Origin: Kribbella qitaiheensis
GTDB taxonomy: Bacteria > Actinomycetota > Actinomycetes > Propionibacteriales > Kribbellaceae
Reading direction: 5' to 3'
Assembly: GCF_014217565.1 (NCBI RefSeq)
Contig: NZ_CP043661.1
Span: forward strand, 434,001 to 498,000
DNA length: 64,000 bases
The notes beneath the pieces were generated by a model. It made no database searches, had not been told where the DNA came from, and saw nothing but the letters and a program-made list of their open reading frames with translations. This document shows positions 34,250-43,262 of this stretch, piece by piece (position 1 is the stretch's first letter; every line of letters begins with the position of its first letter). The position numbers and the translations under genes are program-made.

Positions 34250-35917
34250 GTGAACGGACTTGGAGGCGGTTCGACGAACCGCCGCACCTTCCTGTCCCTG
34301 CTCGGAGCCGGTACCGCGGTCGCCGCCGGCGGCGCGACCCTGTCCGGTTGTTCTTCCGGCTCGAAGGCGAGCTCGGCGGGCGGCCGCGCCGAGACAGAGG
34401 ACAAGCTGACCGGTCTGCTGCCGAAGTACATCGCCTACGAACCGGTCAAGCCGGACCTGGCGGGCCTCAACGGCGCGGATCCGGCGTTCACGAAGTACCC
34501 GGCACAGCTGGTCCGGGCGCTGCCGGACAAGCCGGTGACCAGCGGCAAGGAGGTCAGCGCGATGACGCCGCTGTGGGGCCCGTTGCCGCCCGGCCTGGGG
34601 AAGAACTCCTACTTCGACGTGAACAACGAGCGGATCGGCGCTCCGGTCCGCTTCAACGTGGTCAACGGCGGCGAGTACGGCGACAAGCTCGGACCTGTGC
34701 TCGCGGCCGGCAACGTGCCCGACCTGCTCTGCATCCCGGGCTGGGAGATCTCCGGCCAGACCCGGTTCGGCCAGGCGGTCGACAAGCTCTTCGAGGACCT
34801 CACCCCGTATCTGGCCGGTGACAAGGCCGCGGCGTACCCGATGCTCGCCAATCTGCCGACCCGCGCCTGGGCGTACGGGGTCTGGAACTCGCAGCTCAAA
34901 GCCGTGCCGTTCCCGGGCAACGGGCTGCCCTGGGCGCTGTTCTACCGCAAGGACCTGTTCACCAAGCTGGGCGCCGCTCCGCCCAAGAGCGCCGACGACC
35001 TGCTGACCCTGGGCAAGCAACTGACCGACGCCAAGGCGAACCGCTGGGCGTTCGGCTCGATCATGGACGAGGTGGCCAGGGCGTTCCGGGCACCGGCGGG
35101 GTGGCGCAAGGACTCCAGCGGCAAGCTGATCAACAAGATCGAGAGCCCGGAGTTCGAGGAGGCGGTGGCCTTCACCCGCAAGCTGTTCCAGTCGGGGTAC
35201 GTGCACCCCACCGTGGTCGGCAACGCGAGCGCCGATCAGAAGCCACTCTTCGAGGGCGGTCAGATCCTGGTGTACCAGGACGGTCCGGGATCGTGGGCCG
35301 AGGCGCTGCAGCGGCAGCTTCCGATCAACCCCGCCTTCGACATGCAGGCCGTGATGCCGTTCGCGCACGACGGCGGAGAGGCGATCGTCTGGAGCGGCGA
35401 CCCGGCGGGCATCTTCACCTTCGTCAAGAAGGGCCTCGGTGAGGCGCGCATCAAGGAACTGCTCGGCGTCCTGAACTACACCGCCGCCCCGTTCGGCACC
35501 GAGGAGTACCAGCTCGCCGCCTACGGGCAGGAGGGCAAGCACTACATCAAGGAGAGCTCCGGCGCTCCCAAGCTGACCGCGCTGGGGACCAAGGAGGTCG
35601 CCAACACCTACATCTTCCTGGGCGGACGGCCCGAGGTCATCACCCAGAGCCAGTACCCCGGCTACGTCCAGGCGATGAGCGCCTGGCAGAACGAGTCCTG
35701 CAAGCGGTTCGAGAAGAACCCCTTCGAGGGGATCCGGGTCGAGGCGCCGTCGAAGATGGCCGCTCTGAACCAGCCCTTCGACGACAAGCTGCAGGACATC
35801 CTCCGGGGCCGGCGGCCGGTCTCGGAGCTCAAGACGGCGGTCCAGGCCTGGCGTTCGGGTGGCGGGGACGAGGGCCGCGACTTCTACGCGAAGGTGCTCA
35901 GTGACAACGGTCGATGA
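34250..35917 (+). CDS. ABC sugar-binding lipoprotein, Tat-type signal (555 aa)
   Basis: Extracellular solute-binding protein of the LipO/YtcQ-like class. The N-terminus has twin arginines (NRRTFLSLLGAGTAVAAGG) and a lipobox LSGC, so it is probably Tat-exported and lipid-anchored. The body carries LPWALFYRKDLFTKLGA and the C-terminal GRRPVSELKTAVQAWRSGGG. GTG 34250 is preceded by GAAGGA. It would bind xyloglucan oligosaccharides if the locus reading is right. No ATPase gene is in the operon; an MsiK-type shared ATPase elsewhere is likely. An in-gene palindrome lies at 34265-34283. Confidence 0.9.
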   Translation: MNGLGGGSTNRRTFLSLLGAGTAVAAGGATLSGCSSGSKASSAGGRAETEDKLTGLLPKYIAYEPVKPDLAGLNGADPAFTKYPAQLVRALPDKPVTSGKEVSAMTPLWGPLPPGLGKNSYFDVNNERIGAPVRFNVVNGGEYGDKLGPVLAAGNVPDLLCIPGWEISGQTRFGQAVDKLFEDLTPYLAGDKAAAYPMLANLPTRAWAYGVWNSQLKAVPFPGNGLPWALFYRKDLFTKLGAAPPKSADDLLTLGKQLTDAKANRWAFGSIMDEVARAFRAPAGWRKDSSGKLINKIESPEFEEAVAFTRKLFQSGYVHPTVVGNASADQKPLFEGGQILVYQDGPGSWAEALQRQLPINPAFDMQAVMPFAHDGGEAIVWSGDPAGIFTFVKKGLGEARIKELLGVLNYTAAPFGTEEYQLAAYGQEGKHYIKESSGAPKLTALGTKEVANTYIFLGGRPEVITQSQYPGYVQAMSAWQNESCKRFEKNPFEGIRVEAPSKMAALNQPFDDKLQDILRGRRPVSELKTAVQAWRSGGGDEGRDFYAKVLSDNGR

Positions 35918-36884
35918 GGTCCGCGCACCGGTCGAGCAGAAACCGGCTCCGGCGCCACCGCGTCGGGCCGGCCGGCCGAACTGGCGGCTGAGGCTGCGGC
36001 GCGACTGGCCGCTGCTGTTGATGGTGACCCCGGTGATCGTCCTGCTGCTGGTCTTCCATTACCTGCCGACGCTCGGCAACGTGATCGCCTTCCAGGACTA
36101 CTCGCCGTACGTCGGCATCCGCGACAGCGAGTTCATCGGCCTGACCAACTTCAGCCGGTTGTTCAGCGAGGCGGCGTTCTGGAAGGCGCTGCTCAACACG
36201 TTGACGATCACCGCCTTCCAGCTGGTGTTCTTCTTCCCCATCCCGATCCTGCTGGCGCTGCTGCTGAACAGCGTGCTGTCAGTGCGCGTCCGGACCTTCA
36301 TCCAGGGCGTCGTCTACCTGCCGCACTTCTTTTCCTGGGTGCTGGTGGTATCGCTGTTCCAGCAGATGATCGGTGGCGCCGGTCTGCTCGCCCAAAGCCT
36401 GCGTGGCCATGGGTTCCAGGCCGTCGATCTGATGACGAAGCCCGACTCCTTCATCCTGCTGGTCACCTCGCAGGCGGTCTGGAAGGACGCGGGCTGGGGC
36501 ATGATCGTGTTCCTCGCGGCGCTGAGCACCATCAACCCGGCTCTCTACGAGGCCGCGGCGGCCGACGGCGCCAACCGCTGGCGCCGGCTGTGGCACATCA
36601 CCCTGCCGGGCCTGCGCCCGGTGATCGTGCTGCTGCTCATCCTGCGGCTGGGTGACTCCCTCACGGTCGGCTTCGAGCAGTTCATCCTGCAACGCAACGC
36701 CGTCGGGGCCGACGCGGCCGAAGTGCTGGACACCTACGTGTACTTCGAGGGCCTGCTGGCCGGTGACTTCGGCTACGGCGCCGCAGCCGGTCTGTTCAAG
36801 GGCGTCGTCGGCCTCGTGCTGGTCCTTGTCGCCAACAAATTCGCTCACTTGGTGGGCGAGCAGGGGGTGTATTCCCGCTCATGA
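35901..36884 (+). CDS. ABC sugar permease, LplB-like (327 aa)
   Basis: Inner-membrane subunit with six predicted helices, from WPLLLMVTPVIVLLLVFHY onward, and the EAA loop (YEAAAADGANRWRRLWHITLPGL) near residue 215 that contacts the ATPase. GTG 35901 is chosen since similarity begins at VTTVDEVRAPVEQK; it overlaps the binding-protein end by 17 bases. First of two permeases of the importer. Confidence 0.92.
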   Translation: MTTVDEVRAPVEQKPAPAPPRRAGRPNWRLRLRRDWPLLLMVTPVIVLLLVFHYLPTLGNVIAFQDYSPYVGIRDSEFIGLTNFSRLFSEAAFWKALLNTLTITAFQLVFFFPIPILLALLLNSVLSVRVRTFIQGVVYLPHFFSWVLVVSLFQQMIGGAGLLAQSLRGHGFQAVDLMTKPDSFILLVTSQAVWKDAGWGMIVFLAALSTINPALYEAAAADGANRWRRLWHITLPGLRPVIVLLLILRLGDSLTVGFEQFILQRNAVGADAAEVLDTYVYFEGLLAGDFGYGAAAGLFKGVVGLVLVLVANKFAHLVGEQGVYSRS

Positions 36885-37837
36885 GCTCACAAGCAGTCAA
36901 GCCAGTCGCCGCCCTGACCCGGCGACCACGCAACCCGGAACGGCCGGTCTGGGAGGAGGAGCCGACGCTGGTCGGCCGGGTAGGCAAGCCGGTCGTGCTG
37001 GCAGTGGTCTTCCTGGCCGTCGCCTTCCCGCTGTACGTCGTGGTCGTCACCAGCCTGTCGACCACCGAGGCCGTCACCCGCGCGGGTGGGCTGGTCGTAG
37101 TACCGCGGGACCTGACCATCGCCGCCTACGTCCAGTTGCTATCCGGCGGAGTGGTCACCCGTGCGCTCGTGATCAGCGCCCTCATCACGGCCGTCGGTAC
37201 TGCGTTCAGCCTGCTGATCACCATGCTCGCAGCGTACGGGCTGTCGCGGCCGGGATCGTTGTGGCACCGGCCGTTGCTGTTCATCGTGCTGCTCACGTTC
37301 CTGTTCGGGCCCGGGATCATCCCCAGCTATCTGCTGGTGAACTCGCTGGGCCTGATCGACAGCTACGGCTCGCTGATCCTGCCCACCGCGATCTCGGCCT
37401 TCAACCTGATCGTGATGCGCGCCTTCTTCATGGGCATTCCCGGTGAGCTGATCGACAGTGCCCGGATCGACGGCGCCGGCGAGTTCGCCGTGCTGACGCG
37501 GATCGTGATGCCGCTGTCCAAGGCAGTGGTCGCCGTGGTCGGCCTCTTCTACGCCGTCGGCTACTGGAACGCCTTCTTCAACGCGATGCTCTACCTCAAC
37601 GACAACAGCAAATGGCCGTTGCAGCTCGTACTGCGGACGTACATCGTGCAGCAGCAGGCTCTGCCCAGCGGCGCCGGTGGCGTCACCTCGTCGCCGGCTC
37701 TCGGACTGGCACCGGCACCGGGTCTGGCGATCAAGATGGCCATCGTCGTGCTGGCCGTGATCCCCGTGCTGCTGGTGTACCCGTTCATCCAGAAGCACTT
37801 CACCAAGGGCGTCATCATCGGCGCGGTCAAGGGATAG
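36881..37837 (+). CDS. ABC sugar permease, YtcP/LplC-like (318 aa)
   Basis: Second permease: about six helices, from VVLAVVFLAVAFPLYVVVV onward, and the EAA-type loop (IDSARIDGAGEFAVLTRIVMPLSK) near residue 200. The ATGA overlap (36881-36884) couples it to the preceding gene. A 20-base gap follows before the GH74 gene, so all five genes from 34250 to 41993 are probably one operon. Confidence 0.92.
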   Translation: MSSQAVKPVAALTRRPRNPERPVWEEEPTLVGRVGKPVVLAVVFLAVAFPLYVVVVTSLSTTEAVTRAGGLVVVPRDLTIAAYVQLLSGGVVTRALVISALITAVGTAFSLLITMLAAYGLSRPGSLWHRPLLFIVLLTFLFGPGIIPSYLLVNSLGLIDSYGSLILPTAISAFNLIVMRAFFMGIPGELIDSARIDGAGEFAVLTRIVMPLSKAVVAVVGLFYAVGYWNAFFNAMLYLNDNSKWPLQLVLRTYIVQQQALPSGAGGVTSSPALGLAPAPGLAIKMAIVVLAVIPVLLVYPFIQKHFTKGVIIGAVKG

Positions 37838-37857
37838 CTATCTTCAGAAGGAGTGGG

Positions 37858-40050
37858 ATGAATCTTCCACGCAGACACTTCCTGGCCCTGGGCAGCGCGG
37901 CGGCCGTCGCCGTCACCGCCTCGACCCAGCCGGCGGCGGCGACGCGGTACCGGCAGTCGGAGGGGTATCGCTGGCGGAACGTGGAGATCGTCGGCGGCGG
38001 CTTCGTCACCGGCATCATCCATCACCCGAAGCAACGCGGGCTGGTCTATGCCCGGACAGACATCGGCGGGGCGGCCCGGCTGGATCCGCGGACTCAGCGC
38101 TGGGTGCAGTTGCTGGCCTGGGTCGGCCTCCGGGACTGGAGCCTGACCGGGGTCGAGAGCCTGGCGATCGATCCGGCCGATCCGTCCCGGCTCTTCCTTG
38201 CCGTCGGCACCTATACGAACGAGTGGTCGCCGATCAACGGGGCGATCCTGCGCTCGACCGACCAGGGCAGGACGTTCCGGCGGACGGACCTGCCGTTCAA
38301 GCTGGGCGGCAACGAGCCGGGTCGATCGATGGGCGAGCGGCTCGCGGTCGATCCCTGCGACGGCCGGATCCTGTACTTCGGCACCCGCAACCAGGGCCTG
38401 TGGCGAAGCACCGACCGCGGCGAGACGTGGGCACGGGTGGAGAGTTTCCCGGCCACCGGTACTGCGGGGATCGGGCTCGGCTTCGTCTTCTTCGATCAGT
38501 GCGGCGACCGGCGTGGCAGGCCGACGCGGACGATCTACGTCGGGTCGACCGACCCCGCCAATCCCTTGTGGCGCAGCGATGACGCGGGGCAGACCTGGTC
38601 GGCCGTGCCGGGGCAACCGACGGGACTCATGCCGCATCACGGCGAGCTCGCCTCCGACGGGCAGCTCTACCTGACCTACGGCGATCTGCCCGGACCGTAC
38701 GAGATGTACAACGGCGCCGTGCACAAGCTCGATACTGCGACCGGCGTCTGGACCGACATCACCCCGTTGCGCCCGAACACCGGCGGCGAGGCAGGGTTCG
38801 GGTACGCGGGGCTCGCGGTCGATCCGCGCCGGCCCGGCACGGTGATGGTCTCCACGATGAGCAGATGGGGTCCGGTGGACGACGTGTTCCGGTCGGTCGA
38901 CGGGGGAGCGACGTGGCACTCCATCGGGTCGAAGATCGTGCTGGACACCTCGGGCGCGCCGTATCTGGATTTCCACGAGACGCCCAAGCTGGGCTGGATG
39001 ATCGGGGACATCTCGATCGACCCGTTCGACTCGGACAAGGTCATGTACGTCACCGGGGCCACCATCTTCGGAACCGACGACGTGACGAACGCGGAGCAGG
39101 GCCGTAGTACGCACTGGTCGGTGCGGGCCCAAGGGCTCGAGGAGACGGCAGTCCTCGACCTGATCAGCCCGCCGTGGGGACCGCCGCTGGTCAGCGCGCT
39201 CGGTGACATCGGCGTTTACCGCCACGACCGGCTGGACGTCGTACCGCCGGACGGGCAGGCCGCGAACCCGGTCAGCGGGAGCTCGCCGAGCCTCGACTAC
39301 GCGGCGAAGACCGAGGGATTCGTGGTTCGGGTCGCGTACGGCGGCAGTCTTCAACGCGGTGCTTTCTCGACCGATGCGGGGGCGAGCTGGCAGCCGTTCG
39401 CGGGCGAGCCGGCCGGTTCCAGTCAGCCTGGGAAGATCGTGGTGAGCACGGACGCGCGGACGATCGTCTGGGTGCCGGGTGACGTGCTACCGCACTACTC
39501 GCGCGATCGGGGGGCGACCTGGACATCAGTGGCCGGCCTTCCGCAGCAGGTCGCGATGGTCGCCGACCGGGTGAACCCGAGCCTGTTCTACGCCTTCGAT
39601 CCGGCCACCGGTACGGCGTACCGGAGTCTCGACGGCGGCGTGAACTTCTTGCCTTCGGCAACTGGACTGCCGACCGGTAGCGGCAAGCTCGAAACGGTGC
39701 TGGACCGGTCCGGGCACTGCTGGCTGGCGACCGGTGCCGGTGGTCTGTATCGCTCGGTGGACCAGGGCCTCAGCTATCAGCGGGTGACAGGAATCGAGGA
39801 GGCGCAGACCGTCGGGTTCGGCAAGGCTGCGCGCGGACGATCCGGCATGGCGGTCTACAGCTCAGGCAGAGTAGGTGGAGTGGACGGCATCTTTCGATCG
39901 GACGACAGCGGCGTGAGCTGGACCCGCATCAACGACGACCGGCATCAGTACGCCTCCACCAACGAGGCGATCACTGGCGACCCACGGGTCTACGGGCGGG
40001 TCTACCTGTCCACCAACGGTCTCGGGATCCCTTACGGGGAGCCGATATGA
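37858..40050 (+). CDS. Tat-exported GH74 xyloglucanase (730 aa)
   Basis: Secreted endo- or exo-acting xyloglucan hydrolase of two seven-bladed beta-propellers. The N-terminus is a twin-arginine signal (MNLPRRHFLALGSAAAVAVT, cleavage near AAA-T). The catalytic acids align with the family: Asp68 in YARTDIGGAARLD and Asp384 in MIGDISIDPFDSDKVMYVTG, matching D70 and D382 of a Paenibacillus GH74 enzyme. Asp-box-like propeller repeats occur throughout (STDRGETWARV, SVDGGATWHSIG, SRDRGATWTSV). ATG 37858 has AGAAGGAG upstream. No cellulose-binding module. It overlaps the GH42 gene by four bases. Confidence 0.92.
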   Translation: MNLPRRHFLALGSAAAVAVTASTQPAAATRYRQSEGYRWRNVEIVGGGFVTGIIHHPKQRGLVYARTDIGGAARLDPRTQRWVQLLAWVGLRDWSLTGVESLAIDPADPSRLFLAVGTYTNEWSPINGAILRSTDQGRTFRRTDLPFKLGGNEPGRSMGERLAVDPCDGRILYFGTRNQGLWRSTDRGETWARVESFPATGTAGIGLGFVFFDQCGDRRGRPTRTIYVGSTDPANPLWRSDDAGQTWSAVPGQPTGLMPHHGELASDGQLYLTYGDLPGPYEMYNGAVHKLDTATGVWTDITPLRPNTGGEAGFGYAGLAVDPRRPGTVMVSTMSRWGPVDDVFRSVDGGATWHSIGSKIVLDTSGAPYLDFHETPKLGWMIGDISIDPFDSDKVMYVTGATIFGTDDVTNAEQGRSTHWSVRAQGLEETAVLDLISPPWGPPLVSALGDIGVYRHDRLDVVPPDGQAANPVSGSSPSLDYAAKTEGFVVRVAYGGSLQRGAFSTDAGASWQPFAGEPAGSSQPGKIVVSTDARTIVWVPGDVLPHYSRDRGATWTSVAGLPQQVAMVADRVNPSLFYAFDPATGTAYRSLDGGVNFLPSATGLPTGSGKLETVLDRSGHCWLATGAGGLYRSVDQGLSYQRVTGIEEAQTVGFGKAARGRSGMAVYSSGRVGGVDGIFRSDDSGVSWTRINDDRHQYASTNEAITGDPRVYGRVYLSTNGLGIPYGEPI

Positions 40051-41993
40051 CGGGCCTGTACTTCGGGGGCGACTACAACCCGGAGCAGTGGTCGCCGGAG
40101 GTGTGGAAGGAAGACATCGCGCTGATGCAGCGCGCCGGCGTGAACCTGGTGACGGTCGGAGTCTTCGCCTGGTCCAGCCTGGAGCCAGAGCCAGGGCGGT
40201 ACGAGTTCGGCTGGCTCGACCAGGTGATGGACCTGCTCCACGACGGTGGGGTGCAGGTCGACCTCGCCACGCCGACGGCATCACCGCCACCCTGGTTCAG
40301 CCGGCTGCATCCGGATGCCCTGCCGGTGAAGCCCGACGGCTCCCGGCTGATGCACGGGAGCAGGGATACGTACTGCGCTTGCGCGCCGGCCTATCGGGAG
40401 GCCGCGGCAGGGATCGCGCGGGCGCTGGCCGGACGCTACGCAGGGCATCCTGCGCTGGCGATGTGGCACGTCCACAACGAGTACGGCACCGTTTGCTACT
40501 GCGACCATGCCGCTGCGGCGTTCCGACGTTGGCTGCAGCACCGGTACGGCGAACTGGATCGGCTCAACGCCGCTTGGACCACCGCGTTCTGGAGTCAGGG
40601 TTACGCGAACTGGGAGGACATCCAGCCGCCGCGGGCCACGCAGTACTTGGTGAATCCGACGCAGGCGTTGGACTTCCGGCGATTCTGGTCGGACGAACTG
40701 CTCAGCGCGTTCTCCGAACAGAAGGCGATCCTGCGCGGCTTCTCCCCGGACCTCCCGGTCACCACGAACTTCGTGTTCGGGGGATGGGTGCCGGTCGACC
40801 ATGCCCGCTGGGCAGCCGAGGTGGACCTGGTGGCGATCGACCACTATCCCGGCAGCGCGGGCATCGGCGCGGAGGAGCAGACCGCGTTCGGCGCGGACCT
40901 GGCTCGCGGCTGGGCCGGTGGACGGTCGTGGCTGTTGATGGAGCAGGCCGCCGGCACTGTGCATGACGGCGGCCGGCTGCACACCAAGGAGCCCGGCCGG
41001 ATGGCCCGGCACAGCCTGGCCCACATCGCCCGCGGATCGCGTAGCGCGATGTTCTTCCAGTGGCGAGCCTCCAGGGGCGGCGCCGAGATGTTCCACTCCG
41101 CGATGGTGCCGCACGCCGGTGCGCAGAGCAGGCGGTTCGCCGAGATTGCCGAGTTCGGCTCCCGGCTGCCGCGGCTGGCGGAGATCGAGGGAGGCTCGGT
41201 CCTGGCCGAGGTGGCGATTCTCTGGGACGCCGAAGCCTGGTGGGCGATGCAGTCGACCCAGCTGCCGTCCTCCGACCTCGACTACCTCACCGCGGTCGAG
41301 GCAGCGCACAGGCAGTTCTGGGCGGCCGGCATCGGTGTCGACTTCGCCGCTCCGGCGGCGGACCTGTCGGCGTACCGGCTGGTCGTCGTGCCCAGCCTCT
41401 ACCTGGTCTCGGAGGAGACCGCCGCCTCGATCGCCCGGTACGTCGAAGGCGGTGGGCACGTGCTGGTGACCTACTTCAGCGGGATCGTGAACGCCGACGC
41501 GCAGGTGTGGCTCGGCGGCTATCCGGGTGCCTTCACAGAGGTCCTCGGGTTGCGGGTCGAGGAGTTTCACCCGATCAGCGAGGTGAGCCTGGCTTCCGGT
41601 GCCTGGGGGAGTCTGTGGAGCGAGGACGTGCAGCTGGCCGGTGCCGAGGCCGTCGACCGGTACCGCGGGGGCGTACTCGACGGATCGCCTGCCGTCACCA
41701 GACATCAGTACGGCGATGGCGTGGCCTGGTACGTGTCGACCCAGCTCGACGATGACGCGTACCGGTCCCTGGTGACGAAGGTGACTCGCGAGGCAGGGGT
41801 CGACGATCCCGAGTTGGCTGCCGGGGTCGAAATGGTCCGAAGACGATCCGGCGCAACCACTTGGACCTTTTTGATCAACCACGGCGACGCGGAAGCCGTC
41901 GTACCGATCGCCGGGTATGAACTGCTGTCGTCCGCCGAGATCACCGGACAACTGGTCTTGGCCGCAGGTGCTCAGGCGGTGGTGAGGAACTGA
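40047..41993 (+). CDS. GH42 beta-galactosidase (648 aa)
   Basis: Cytoplasmic retaining beta-galactosidase. The barrel begins FGGDYNPEQWSPEVWKEDI; the acid/base is Glu145 in VHNEYG and the nucleophile Glu299 in LLMEQAAG. The zinc cysteines are present (TYCACAPAY; VCYCDHAAAAF). The trimerisation domain and small C-terminal beta-domain follow. The ATGA overlap with GH74 shows co-translation. GH42 enzymes usually act on beta-1,4 or beta-1,3 galactans or galactosides; in this locus it would take the beta-1,2-galactose off xyloglucan side chains, which is an inference from context. Confidence 0.92.
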   Translation: MTGLYFGGDYNPEQWSPEVWKEDIALMQRAGVNLVTVGVFAWSSLEPEPGRYEFGWLDQVMDLLHDGGVQVDLATPTASPPPWFSRLHPDALPVKPDGSRLMHGSRDTYCACAPAYREAAAGIARALAGRYAGHPALAMWHVHNEYGTVCYCDHAAAAFRRWLQHRYGELDRLNAAWTTAFWSQGYANWEDIQPPRATQYLVNPTQALDFRRFWSDELLSAFSEQKAILRGFSPDLPVTTNFVFGGWVPVDHARWAAEVDLVAIDHYPGSAGIGAEEQTAFGADLARGWAGGRSWLLMEQAAGTVHDGGRLHTKEPGRMARHSLAHIARGSRSAMFFQWRASRGGAEMFHSAMVPHAGAQSRRFAEIAEFGSRLPRLAEIEGGSVLAEVAILWDAEAWWAMQSTQLPSSDLDYLTAVEAAHRQFWAAGIGVDFAAPAADLSAYRLVVVPSLYLVSEETAASIARYVEGGGHVLVTYFSGIVNADAQVWLGGYPGAFTEVLGLRVEEFHPISEVSLASGAWGSLWSEDVQLAGAEAVDRYRGGVLDGSPAVTRHQYGDGVAWYVSTQLDDDAYRSLVTKVTREAGVDDPELAAGVEMVRRRSGATTWTFLINHGDAEAVVPIAGYELLSSAEITGQLVLAAGAQAVVRN

Positions 41994-41996
41994 AGG

Positions 41997-43088
41997 TCAG
42001 GGTGCGGTGCTGGTGCTCGCGCGGGCGGTCAACTGCGCGGGCACCAGCGTCACTGCCGGCGCCTGGTTGCCGTCGAGCTTGGCGATCAGGGCCTCCACTG
42101 CCTGCTGGCCGATCTCGTCGGCCGGAAGGGTGACCGACGACAACTTGGGCACCTGCCGTTCCGCGACGTCGTCGGCGCAGATCGCCAGCAGCGACATGTC
42201 CTCGGGGACCCGCCGGCCGAGGCTGCGCAGCACATCGAGCAGCGGGCCGATGATCGGCTCGTTCTGCACCACCAGGCCGGTGATGCCGGGATGCTCGCGC
42301 AGCAGTTCGCCGACGGTGCCGAGGACCGCGTCGAAGGTGGACTCGCAGGGAGTCTCGATGCCCTGGATTCCTCGCCGCTCGGCCGCGGCCTGGAAACCCG
42401 CCATCGTCCGGGCGGCGAAGCCGGTCTGGCGTTCGTAGACCGCCGAAGGCGTTCCGAGCAAGGCGATCTCGCGATGCCCGAGATCGGTCAGGTGGTCGAC
42501 GCACTGTTCCGCGGCAGCGAAGAAGTCCAGGTCGATACAGGTCAGACCCTCGGTGTCGGCCGGGATCCCGATCAGCACCGACGGCATCGGCAGCTCCCGC
42601 AGCAGCGGCACCCGCTCGTCGTGGAGCTCCACGTCCATCACCACCAGCGCGTCGACGAGTGCGCTCTGCGAGACGCGCTCGAGGCCAGAGCGGCCTTCGT
42701 CCGCGGTCAGCAGCAGGACGTCGTGGTCGAACCGGCGGGCGGTGGTGACCACCGCGGTGGCGAACTGCATCAGCACCGGCACATGCATGCCGGCGCGCAG
42801 TGGGATCACCAGGGCGAGCACGTTCGACCGGCTCGAGGCGAGCGCGCGGGCGCTGGCGTTCGGCCGGTAACCGAGCACTCGGACGGCTTCCTGGACGCGG
42901 TCGCGCGTCGCACCGGAGATCGATCGCTTGCCGCTGAGAACATAGGAGACCGTGCTGGTGGCCACCCCGGCCTGGCGGGCGACGTCCGCGATCGTGACGA
43001 TGGCTTTCCTCCGCGATTCGGGCCTCAGAAAATTGAAGCGCTTCGATTTCAGGATAGTGCGTCGAGGCCGGCAAAGTCGCTGGTTCAC
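41997..43088 (-). CDS. LacI-family regulator of the xyloglucan locus
   Basis: The LacI helix-turn-helix is VTIADVARQAGVATSTVSYVLSGKRSISGATR, followed by the hinge YRPNASARALASSRSN and an effector domain (LALVIPLRAGMHV, ALLGTPSAVYERQTG). The only canonical in-frame ATG is at 43088, which would place an operator (43033-43046) inside the coding sequence and add 30 unconserved residues. A good GGAGG site lies before codons ATC (43001) and GTC (42998) directly at the conserved N-terminus, as if a GTG start had become GTC. Probable target: TCGAAGCGCTTCGA sites across the locus, including its own. Confidence 0.87.
   Translation of the reverse strand: MNQRLCRPRRTILKSKRFNFLRPESRRKAIVTIADVARQAGVATSTVSYVLSGKRSISGATRDRVQEAVRVLGYRPNASARALASSRSNVLALVIPLRAGMHVPVLMQFATAVVTTARRFDHDVLLLTADEGRSGLERVSQSALVDALVVMDVELHDERVPLLRELPMPSVLIGIPADTEGLTCIDLDFFAAAEQCVDHLTDLGHREIALLGTPSAVYERQTGFAARTMAGFQAAAERRGIQGIETPCESTFDAVLGTVGELLREHPGITGLVVQNEPIIGPLLDVLRSLGRRVPEDMSLLAICADDVAERQVPKLSSVTLPADEIGQQAVEALIAKLDGNQAPAVTLVPAQLTARASTSTAP
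43033..43046. promoter_or_regulatory. LacI operator upstream of its own gene
   Basis: TTGAAGCGCTTCGA differs from the locus palindrome by one base. It lies about 30 bases upstream of the conserved protein start, consistent with autoregulation. Confidence 0.8.
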
Positions 43089-43150
43089 GGCCGGTCGCCT
43101 GCAAGGTCTGGCGCGGACCGCTTCGGCGTTCTACAGTGTCGTCACACTCG

Positions 43151-43196
43151 TCGAAGCGCTTCGATTTCTCGCTGTGAAGATTTCGAAGCGCTTCGA
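43151..43196. promoter_or_regulatory. Two LacI operators upstream of the GH12 gene
   Basis: Exact copies of TCGAAGCGCTTCGA at 43151-43164 and 43183-43196, centres 32 bases apart (three helical turns). They stand between the divergent lacI and GH12 genes, 67 bases before the GH12 ATG. Confidence 0.92.
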
Positions 43197-43262
43197 CAAA
43201 ATTCTGTCCCCTGCGTTCGCCCAAGGCCCGGCCGCCGGTCGGGCTCGACGAGAGGAACGGAA

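Noticed and set aside
37591..39354. 587-codon minus-strand frame opposite GH74
   Set aside because: Composition typical of a shadow frame; GH74 catalytic Asp motifs lie on the + strand.
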